64,000 bases of DNA from Steinernema hermaphroditum (taxonomy: Eukaryota > Nematoda > Chromadorea > Rhabditida > Steinernematidae), in assembly GCA_030435675.1 (NCBI GenBank), contig CM059621.1, forward strand, positions 2,914,001 through 2,978,000, written 5' to 3'. Position numbers and translations under genes: made by a program. Under the pieces are notes generated by a model. It made no database searches and had not been told where the DNA came from. It saw only the letters and a list, made by a program, of their open reading frames with translations. Below are positions 43,397 to 53,010 of the stretch, piece by piece (the stretch's first letter is position 1; each line of letters starts with the position of its first letter).

Positions 43397-43762
43397 TTAG
43401 GCAAGTTTTTCGAAATATTTTTTTCTATATCGCAATAACATACCATCGATTGTGGCCGTGTAGTACAGCGGTTGAGGAGCCCTCGCTATGAAAATTAGGA
43501 TGCAAATCCAGATAAGCGATCCGACAATTAAGCATGGAATCAACACCGAGAATTCGATATACATATCTAAATGCATTTTATCATATTCACTTCCCATGGC
43601 TATCTTACAAAACGATTTCTTGTCTTTGAAGAAGGCAGAGTCTTCTTTTTGGAAATAGACCGATAAGGGACGCTCTTGGCAAAGCAAGACTCTCAGTCCA
43701 GTCTCTGAAATTACTAAGCTGGAACTCAATTTACATATAACGCAAATCGCTAAATGGAGCAT
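43397..43762 (-). CDS. Small single-pass membrane protein, unrecognised
   Basis: 121 residues in one frame from ATG at 43762. An N-terminal hydrophobic segment (MLHLAICVICKLSSSLVIS) is likely a signal peptide. A Cys-containing lumenal part follows, then a strong transmembrane helix at about 71-93 (FSVLIPCLIVGSLIWICILIF) and a short cytoplasmic end with RYRKKYFEKLA. I do not recognise a family. It may have further exons or be a single-exon gene. The type I topology and strong helix argue for coding; no TATA box or poly(A) signal was established. Confidence 0.45.
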   Translation of the reverse strand: MLHLAICVICKLSSSLVISETGLRVLLCQERPLSVYFQKEDSAFFKDKKSFCKIAMGSEYDKMHLDMYIEFSVLIPCLIVGSLIWICILIFIARAPQPLYYTATIDGMLLRYRKKYFEKLA

Positions 43763-44334
43763 TTCTAGCAACGTGAGTGGGAGGGTGGACTAAAAGCAAA
43801 GTTTGTGTGTTTTTGTTTCTTTTCAGATGGCTGATCTTCAGCAAATACGAATGGGCACGAATGAGGCAATCTGTGTTATTTGTTTTCCTCTGGCATTGCG
43901 CTGAAATGTTTCTTTGGCGAAAACAAGGAACTGAAAGCGAAAGTTGTCAAATGCGTTCTTATGGATTATGGGATTGTCACCTTAAAGGGTGATAAAATTG
44001 TGCTGAAAGGTTAGTGATATGTGAAGTGTACCACATTGGATGATTTGCGTACAGATTAAAAGATAAAAACGCAGTCACTTATTGTGACGTTGCACAATAT
44101 CGTTTGTCAGTAGGTTGATGATTCTCGCCAACTTACCGCTACGCCCGGGATGAAGCCTGCAGCATCCTATGTTTTGTCTATTATTCTATAAGGCATAACG
44201 ACTTTGCTTCATGGTATGAAATCGTGATAGCTTCATAAAAGCCAAGAAAGAGTAATATCACGCCGTAATCGTCGCTTATCTCCTTCCTTTGGCACAGGGC
44301 ACGTTATCCAAATGAAAAACGGAGATTGCATCAG
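43763..44334. other. Intergenic with a doubtful small reading frame
   Basis: After a TTTCTTTTCAG acceptor an ATG opens MADLQQIRMGTNEAICVICF, which soon stops. Another frame then reads KVVKCVLMDYGIVTLKGD. This may be a broken gene, but I could not join the parts. Confidence 0.3.
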
Positions 44335-44600
44335 CTTTGCAGTGAGGCACAGCGAACAGAACGGGGAGCCATCTTCGGTTCAGCTGGCGGCGCAAACTTC
44401 TGAGTTGCAGCGATGCTTCGACTTGTCTGGTGAAGCGGGTGGAATCGGGCGGTAGTGACAATCTTTTTGACCAGACTTTGGAACTGTGGCTCCCTTGTGT
44501 TCCAGGCCTTCTGGGGCCACCAACAGCCGCTGAGAATGACCGCTCAGTCAGAGAGTGGACGACCCAACGATCGCTGGGAACACACTTTTACAGCTTCTCT
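44335..44600 (+). repeat. Dispersed short repeat copy
   Basis: CATCTTCGGTTCAGCTGGCG, TGTGTTCCAGGCCTTCTGGG and CGACCCAACGATCGCTGGGA match the copy at 42.8-43.2 kb. Confidence 0.75.
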
Positions 44601-44604
44601 GTGC

Positions 44605-45668
44605 GCGGCTTTTGTGAGCTTTTACCAGCTTTCGAACTAGGCAAATTGGTCGAATTTCGGAAAATTGGTCGAATACGGTACGCGGGGGCTTCTAGACTGT
44701 CTCACAAGGGGCATGTCTAGGTCTGCTGTGGAGGTCTACCGTCACTCTATGGCTGACAAATCAATCTGCTTAAAGTTCAGTGTTGTTAGTACAATTGTGA
44801 ATCATACTCAGTTAAAACTCACAATCTAATAAGTATCGGATCAACTGTAGTCTACATCTGGAGATAGATATCTAAACCTCCTTTAACAGCTAACTGTTCT
44901 CATTTATTAAAAGACTGCGGCTGTCAGTAAAAATCTAATATTTAAGTGTTTTCGATCACTGCACTACGGGAGAAATGACGTTGTTCGCTGTTTCCTGTTG
45001 TTGTTGGAACGCCGTCTACAATGATTCCTTCATATGATGTTAACTGTAAGAGAGAGTGCATCTTTCCGCGTGGCACATCATCGCAAAGCGTCTGTTCTAA
45101 GGTGGCTGGTGAGAAAGGAAAGAATTTCCTCGGTTACTCTTACCCTTTTCCACTAATATCACCCATAGATGTTGAAAGACACTGATGATATATTTTTAGC
45201 AACGCCGGGATTCAGTAGCCATCTGTTAGGTACTATTTCCCTTGTAGACTGATGTCAGAATCACTGAAATGCGCTACAGAATTAGATGCACCCATCCGGA
45301 TAATCCTAGACTACTATACACATATTGTAGCCAGCGAATTTACGAATTTATTTTCGAAATCTAACATATTACATGTTGTCGCAACCCAAATTTAGCCAAA
45401 TCTAGCCATCGTCTTGCGCTCGGTGTCGCCATCGTCTGGTGCGCTAGCTTCTTCGTAAACTCATCGCTCCATCGGGCCAAATATAGCCGTATTACTATGA
45501 ATACATTAAGGTAGTCATGGTCATTTAGTGCGGAAGTGATGCAAAATGTAATATCAATTCGTTTTAACTACGCACTGTGATTAATCAACGCCGAGGCTGG
45601 TCTTTGAAAATAGTTCCCAGTTAACGTAAACGTTCAAGAGTACTTATTGTATACTTTATTACTTATTG
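44605..45668. other. Intergenic, no gene seen
   Basis: AT-rich sequence ending at the mariner insertion; no convincing exon. Confidence 0.4.
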
Positions 45669-45670
45669 TA

Positions 45671-46764
45671 TTGGGTTGGGGAGAAAGTTCTTGCGTTTTT
45701 TTTTCAATTAAAACAACAAACTTTTATGCAGCAACAATAACAAGGCATCAATCAACAATATATTCACCGTTGTTGTCCACGACCTGCTCCCACCGGTCCA
45801 CCAGTTCATCGATTTCTAGTCTCTAAAAATCGGCAGGTCTGGAGTCAAAGAAGTCGTTGATCCAAGTTTGGAGTGCTTCGTAATTTTCGAACGAAACACC
45901 CATCATATGATTTGACAACGAGAGGAACAGATGACAGTTCGTTGGTGCTAAGTCTGGAGAATACGGTGGGTGTGCAAGAACCTCCCACTTCTGCTGTTCG
46001 AGTGCGGTCTTGACCTCTTTTGCAATTTTGGGGGGTGCGCTGTCGGGCAACAGGGTGACTTGGGCTTCATGATTCGACTTTTTCTGCTGGATTGCGTTGA
46101 TCACGCGCTTTGGCTGGCCGGTGTGCAGGTGTCGGTCGGCCGTCTTGTTCGTATCCAGAATTTCACACCGCCGCAAATCTTCAAAATCCCACCATAAAAA
46201 CGCCATTTTGACCAGTTTTGCTTCGTTGTAGATTGCTTCACTATGGACCAGGTCTCCTGGAGCCGCCCATTGTTTCGTTTGATCTTTATTCACATCTAGG
46301 TCCCACTTCTCATCGACCTTTACAATCCTGTACAGAAAACCGCGCTTGAATGCACGTATTCCTCGATGGGAGGAGGTGATGAAAAACAACTGCCGCAACT
46401 GGTGCTTGTTACCTACTGGAAACTCCATTTGAATATCTTGAAATTCAGACATAGTATGGCTATTAAATAGAAAAGTGTTATCGCGCTACTGTAGAGCAAA
46501 TGAAAGACTTCGGAGCCTCACTCGAACAGCAGAAGTGGGAGATTGTTGCACACCCACCGTATTCTCCAGACTTAACACCAACGAACTGTCATCTGACCCG
46601 CTCGTTGTCAAACCATATGAGGGGTGTTTCGTTCGAAAATTACGAAGCAGTAGAGCAGAGATAGCTCTTTCAAACAATATGTTACAATCTGCGGCACAAC
46701 AAAAAAAGAACATTACTAAAAAAGCGTAGGTAAAAAAAACGCAAGAACTTTCTCCCCAACCTAA
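45671..46764. mobile_element. Aberrant mariner element with two 3'-type ends
   Basis: Inverted termini TTGGGTTGGGGAGAAAGTTC and its near-exact reverse complement at 46732-46764, flanked by TA on both sides (45669-45670, 46765-46766). The minus strand encodes a partial transposase. The right end carries, on the plus strand, a second and diverged copy of the same transposase C-terminus (near 46525-46660: EQQKWEIVAHPPYSPDLTP). Both ends therefore derive from the 3' half of a mariner, and the normal 5' half with the DNA-binding region is absent. Confidence 0.85.
45823..46452 (-). pseudogene. Mariner transposase, N-terminally truncated and probably inactive
   Basis: 209 residues lacking the helix-turn-helix DNA-binding part. 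It retains VDEKWDLDVNK (first catalytic Asp), LLPDSAPP (second) and HPPYSPDLAPTNCHLF. In active mariners the last motif reads LAPSDYHLF, so the third catalytic Asp is here Asn. With the missing N-terminus, this predicts no transposition activity. Confidence 0.85.
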
Positions 46765-46779
46765 TATTTGGAGAGCATG

Positions 46780-47060
46780 AATGAGGCTCCGAAGTCTTTC
46801 ATTTGTGTTCAACGATCGGTCCGTCCACTCGCTCTCTCTGAGGCTGTTTGAGCCCCGGCTTCCAGAAGACTTGGAACGCCAGGGAACTGTAGTTCCCCGT
46901 TTACGCGTCTTGCCCAGATGCCTTTGGAGGCCTCCGAAGAACCTTCTCAACTCCGACGTCCGCGCCGCTACCCGAGCTGAGGTGAGTTCGCAGTACTACA
47001 CCGTCTCCGGAATCAGCTCTTCGCATCTCTGATCCCCGCGCACTAATGGGATCGCCGCGT
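46780..47060 (-). repeat. Dispersed short repeat copy, reversed
   Basis: On the minus strand it runs GAAGAGCTGATTCCGGAGAC, CGGCGCGGACGTCGGAGTT, GGCGTTCCAAGTCTTCTGGA and GACCGATCG, matching the 43-kb copy in order. It abuts the mariner. A 22-bp piece at its outer edge (starting GAGGCTCCGAAGTC) is repeated in reverse inside the mariner at about 46499-46520. Confidence 0.7.
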
Positions 47061-48744
47061 TCTATTTTGATGTTGTCCCCTGTGCCGAAGCCAGAAGAAG
47101 ACCGACGATTACGGAGTGTGGTACTTGTGCATATATGACGTCTCGTAAGGCGTAAGCCTTTGATTTCATACAATATAATAAACTCGTGAAACTCGAATGG
47201 AGCTCCGATGAATAGTAGCTTCCTGATTCCTTGATTCCAGCGTGTAATGGCGAAACACCCAAAGGTGCACTTCGGATTTTGCGCATTTGGCCTTCGGACT
47301 TAATCAGATTACCGCAGTTCATAGCTTGAACATTTTGCGGTATGATTGGATCTACCATAGGGAATTTCATTTCGATCTGATTCAATCTGCTGAGTTCTCT
47401 TCCCGATTGCGGACACCGCAAACATTAACGAACCTTGCATCAGAGTTCTTCGGCTTCTTCTGATCAACCAATCTCGACCAGTTTACAATTACAACCTTCC
47501 CTTTAACCCCGTGCATTTTAAAATTGTCCGCCAATTCAATTTTCTGCGCGTGCAGAGATTTCAATTTCCGTTTATAAGGGCTTCGCCCTTCGAACAGCAC
47601 ATGTCCGATTAAATATTAACAGCACTTACTGGGAATCCAATTAAGATATACGTCCCTGGAGACGGGTCGTCGTTTTAATTTAGCCCTGAACGCTGCCTTC
47701 CTGCAGCACAAGTCTTAATGGACTCTCCATTTCCGTAGTCATAGTGCAAATGTCCGCACTAATTCCCAATGAATCTTTTTTGGGACATTTTAAATTAGTT
47801 TGTTTATCCAATTTTGGCGAATTGCGGAATACTGTAGATCGATTGTGAACGTTCAGTGGGCAATATAACATAGGATGACAAACTGCTGAGAAATATGGAC
47901 TGTATTCTGTACTTTCTAGGATGCGGAAGTGTGTGCGTTGATCGTGGAGTGCGTCCTGACTATTGCTTGAATTGGTGATAAAGTAAAAGTTAGCAATGCG
48001 GAAAAGACCGGCGCGGGATTGCCATAAAGCTGAGTCTTCCGGTTATCATACTATATTCATTCTAGTAATATTGTTATATAGGTTCCTCGAAGGAGCTCTT
48101 GTTTTGCCTCGCCTTATCCATTTACGGAGAATGAGGTTCATAATTAACTTTAAAACGGGTGAGAGCGGCGAGTGATTAACTTCCACCACGGGAGTGTTTT
48201 CCACTTTCCTTGCGAGTACCAGGAACTTTAGTTCATCTGACTGCACGAACGCGTGCAAAAAATGCACGATAATCTTTTCGTGATCTATTGGCTATATTTC
48301 AAAATTTTGCATAGCAGAAGACCTAGGCTGTCTCTAAGACCATAATAGGACAGCCGATTGCCGCGGCTGTCCTATTATGGCCTAAAACTCACTTTTACTC
48401 ACATACATTGTTAGCCTACTATTACTTTTGCACTTTTTGTGCTCACTACTTTATGCATGCCGATATTGTTCGGTCCATTGCACGGGATCCTACTTAAGGT
48501 GTATTTTGGTTATTTTCGATCGTTTAAGGAAAATATTACTACGTGTTATTATGCGCAGCGATGGGATGCAGACGAAATGAGAACAGAATCTTTCTGCAGG
48601 AGCTCTGCACAGAACTACCCCACATTGGTATTGAGAGGAGCAAATAGGCGTAGAAACGTTGTTCTGTTGGGATAGTCCGACTGAATACGGATAATCTCTA
48701 TTCTAATCGGTGATCTTGAGATGAGGATGAGTTGAACAACCAGT
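47061..48744. other. Gene-poor stretch with a perfect hairpin
   Basis: Minus-strand frames at 47062-47421 and 47382-47600 have no recognised domain and were not joined. A 16-bp perfect stem, CATAATAGGACAGCCG (48341-48356) with its complement at 48364-48379 and a 7-nt loop, stands out. Confidence 0.4.
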
Positions 48745-48885
48745 GACGAAGAAGGAGAAGAAGCAGTCGGCAGTCACAGCTACGGTGAACGCCTTCTGGA
48801 ATGATTGTGCCACTGGACTCATTCGGTGAACCTCAGAGAGAGCGAGTGGACGACCCGACCGATCACCAGCGGCAGAAATGATCGA
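48745..48885 (+). repeat. Dispersed short repeat copy, partial
   Basis: CTCAGAGAGAGCGAGTGGAC and GACCCGACCGATCACC match the tail of the family; the upstream part is degraded. Confidence 0.65.
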
Positions 48886-49177
48886 TGCGGCCTTCAGGCT
48901 GTTTAGCCGTTAGTTTTACCGCACATTCACTGATCTATGCCTCATCTAAAATGCTTCATTTAAGTACGAAAATAAGGCGTTGAACAAAGAGGTGGGTCAC
49001 ACGCTTGCCCTTGCCGAGCATTTTTCCGTAAACACTCTATGATTGTAGACCAATTCAAAATGAAGTTGGTCGCTTAAACCTTGCACTGTTGGCTCCCAAA
49101 GAAGGAAGTTGTTCTTCTTTAAATACGCGTTTGTGATTTCCCAGCTCTACCCATGCCCAAAATACTGTATTATACGT

Positions 49178-49231
49178 TTTTGTTCCATTCATTTTACTTC
49201 CGTTTTTTGTTCCATTCATTTTACTTCCGTC
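49178..49231 (+). repeat. Tandem duplication of a 27-bp unit
   Basis: TTTTTGTTCCATTCATTTTA-CTTCCG occurs twice head to tail. Confidence 0.85.
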
Positions 49232-49984
49232 CATTCATGTTTTGCTCGCAGATTGCAGAAAATGAGTAGGATCGCATTTCGACCGCACATAGTACATATG
49301 AAATTTGAGTTTTATGGATGACACGTTGTTCAATATTTTCAGTCTATCCATCTCTTTAAGGTCATATAATCGCAAAAATTTGATGTTTGGTGTACGATAG
49401 CCATTTATTTCATAAGATTCATGACAATTGAACTTTGCGACTTCAAGACAGGTGAATATTCCTTTAGACATAGATGGAATATTTTAGTCTTTGCTCGCGG
49501 AAACGCATAAAATCGAATTTGTCTCGCCACGCAGGTGAGTTAAAATTAGGCGACATTTCCCATAGCGTCAGATTAATGTGTTCAGAGAGCGGAAACCAAT
49601 GGATACTGAGAAGTGTAACGAAGTCATAAGTTCGGAAGCCAACTTCCTACTAAGATGGTGGCGATCTTTTGCCGACTGTGCTTTAATGTGAGTCCGTAGG
49701 TTCGGGATGTAGCGCTCATATTACTTCTTGACAAGTCGTTAAATGGATGAAACGTTTGTTAAAGTGAACGCTCACAATCCCTGAGGTCTCATTCTCCGCC
49801 ATTGGGCCATAAAAATCTTTATTTGCTGGTCCTAGGCACGTCTACAAGCGCCACATGTTAAGCGTCGATCGCTAGATCGAGGTCTTTCCAATGGCACATC
49901 CATCTCAAATGGCGACTATTTGAAACTGCGCTTGTTGCTCTTTGGATGTTATTTGTCTGAATGTTTCATTTGTGTCTGTGGCCT

Positions 49985-50240
49985 GTGTCGTTGTTGACCC
50001 TGTGTCGCATAGAAGTCCGTTGACTGAGTTGAGTAAGCGGTCATTGTTGTCCATCGTTGTTGACGCAATGATCGCCCCGTTCCAATCCGTCGTAGCTGGC
50101 GTGGAACGCAAGCCGTATCACATCTCACCAAGAAGACCGGCAGCACCGCCAGACCACCGGAGCCTCGGAAGCTGAAATCATTCAGTCTCTTCATCGCTTC
50201 GAAACCTCCACAGCTAGGACAGCTCTCTTCGACTCCGACG
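49985..50240 (-). repeat. Dispersed short repeat copy, reversed
   Basis: The minus strand shows GACCGCTTACTCAACTCAG preceded by GGGGCGATCATTGCGTC and GAAGAGAGCTGTCC, as in the 43-kb copy. Confidence 0.65.
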
Positions 50241-52980
50241 ATGTGCCCAGGGCCGAGAAGCAATGATTACGGTAATCTGCGGTTCTTAACTGAGATATCT
50301 TACATGGTGAATGCCATTGAGTCAACAGTAAACGAAATCTTACGCAGACGAACTCAGAAAAGACAAATTTAACGGCGAATTTCATGGCCTTAGAGAGATT
50401 TACGATCGCGAAAAGTAAACGATATAAAGCGCTTTCATTTTAAAAAATTGATGCCTAGAAAGGGACTATTAAATTATTGTCAAAGGCGATCTATATGTCA
50501 AAGGCGATCTATTCTCCACGGGGTCCTTTGCGAACTTATCGCGATCATTGTGTATAAAGAAACTTTCTTTCATAGATGACGCATCCAATGAAACACGATG
50601 TCTGGTTAAAATTCTGGTCGCTGTCGATTTGAGGAACATCTTCTGCGATATGTTTTCGAATTCTAATGATCTCTGTCACGCGATTCTCACTTCCCATTCA
50701 GTTCTACTTGGAAGACCCTTAAGACGTTGTGGGAGGCAGTAGCAAAATACATGCAAACATCCGCGTGGTGTCATAGATTAAACTGAGGAACACCTGTGAT
50801 CTTTGCAATTCTGTGCTGTTCCAGAGTGTTCTATGCAAATCGGCGTTCTCTAATCACTGGTTTTAAAGTTCGTAATGTTCCAGCGCTTAATGGGTTGCCT
50901 CGCAATGGACTTTAAAATGGGCGTTCCCTAACGTCTCTTTCTTTAAAATGGATTTGAGAGCTTCACTTGGACGATGTTTCAAATCCCTGGAGAGCCGCTT
51001 GCATGATGTGTAATTGAGCCGTTAAAAACTTCCCGATTCGCATTTGTGCTCTCTTCGTGTCGAGCTTTCTGCGACTAGAGAACAAGTAGCAGGCGAGATC
51101 AGTACGCGCCCCCTAGGTTTTTAGTGTCCGCGTTCAAATGATCTCTCGGACTCAAGGATAGCATCGTGAAAAAAAAACGTGAAAAAACAGGTCGTGAAAA
51201 ACAGATAATTAAGAAAAGGCCCTTCCCGTCGTGACTTTCGCTCGTTGCACACTTTTCTTCCTCGCTCACTTTTTACGACTGCAACTCGAGGCTTTCCCAG
51301 TTTTTGCGATACGTTCCAAACGGCCCACAAGCCCGATTCTCTTGGCTGTTTATGATTACCCTGGTAGCATTAATGATCAGTACGATACGTCTTTTGGAGT
51401 GATGTCATATGCTTCAGAGCTGTTACTTGAAAATTCGGCTCGAGAGTACAAAATTCTTAACGTGTTTTGCTTCAAAAACATTTGGCATTTTACGAAATTG
51501 ACCTTCTCTTGGTATTTTCATGAGTAAGACTGCAAAAATAACACATCGAATTTGTGCTTACTTTAGTTCGGCTGCCAGCTGGCCTCTATTTAATCCAAAG
51601 GAATTTGCTGTTCAGGTCGCTGTTCTTTGCGGAACATATGAAGTGATGTGTCTAAAAAGGAGTCCCTTTCTGCTTTTAGTAATGTTTCCTTTCAAAATGA
51701 AGCGTAAATATGTTTATAAGAAAGGAAATGCGCTTCGATTTTTGTTTTCGATTTCCACATGACTATTATCTTTGAGGCACGGCGGAATCCTTCCAAGTCT
51801 CGGGCGCGGATGGGATTGATAAGTGCTGGAGTGGATAGAGGTCGTGAAAAACATGAACTGTGCGTGGGCGATCAGGGATGTCATGGTAGGACCGACCAGT
51901 CAAGCAGGACTCTTCAGTGTTCAGCTCTCATTCAAAGCATAATCAGATTATTGCACTTCATTTCAAGATGATTCTCTGAAGTGTTTATGCAAAAAGGAGC
52001 GGTAATACGGAATATCCTGTTAGGTACTACCTGATCGACCACAAATGGTTCATATGTTTTACCGTTTTCAGTCGACTTTTAAACAGAGAAACTTGATGAA
52101 GGGCAGGTGCGTGGAGGTGCTTTCGATTCCCCATCTTGTTTATCGGTTTGTGCATGAACAATTTAAGACGTAACTAGCCAAGCGCCTTCATTTCGTCATC
52201 GCTCCAACCTCAATAAATATTTAATGTTTCAAGTTGTCTTAGCCGTGACCAATGTGTCACTTTTCAATTTGTCAATGTCAATACCTACTCATCTATCGAT
52301 TACGATAGCTGTGACAGCGACTTAATCACGAAGAATTATGTCTGTTTTCGGATAATAGCGATTAGCCCCGATTAGCGGTTCACAAATTCACTCCCACTAA
52401 TATCTAAATTGCTTCTATTCACAAATTAGATGGCAATGCCCAGAAAAGCTCTAAAGTCTTTCCACGGATGATGATGATCATCTTCAAAATTCTGGGATTA
52501 ACCCACGTAAGTGGATGTTTGGCTTCTTGCTCATCTCCCTTTCCCTAAATGCATTATGTTTATTAATTCGTACGCGATATATAAACATGTTTTCCCCGAC
52601 GCTGTATAATCATTTTTGGCTTTAGAAGTCGCAAATCGGCTTTAAAATGTCGTATTAATAAATTATAGGAGACGTCTGTGTCGTGCAGCTGTAGGAAGCA
52701 CTTAAGTATATTTAGTCTCGCAGGCGGTATTTGTCTATTTAAAATTCATTTGTATGAACATGTGCTTTTCTGTGTCGCTGCACACATCAGAAGGAACCGC
52801 TTCAGATGTTAAATAAATGTACGATTGTTGGATAGTTTATCTACGGATCTAGCTCGCCGAGCATGCTAGTCCGCTAAATAAGTCAGGTGACCATTTGAAT
52901 TGCATTTTTTAGCGTAGGATGTGAGAAAACTCACGATTTAGCATTGGATTTGTAGCTTAAGCAGCAAATTTGTTGTAAAC
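50241..52980. other. Gene-poor stretch
   Basis: Plus frames at 51231-51527 and 51520-51762 have no recognised domain or clear splice sites; not called. AT-rich, no strong repeats noticed. Confidence 0.4.
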
Positions 52981-53010
52981 ATAACATTTATTCCGTATCA
53001 TTGATTTACA

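Noticed and set aside
47062..47600. Overlapping minus frames of 72 and 119 codons
   Set aside because: Could not be joined with valid phase, no known family; may be a relic.
51231..51762. Consecutive plus frames of 98 and 80 codons
   Set aside because: No domain recognised and no convincing splice link; chance frames remain the simpler view.
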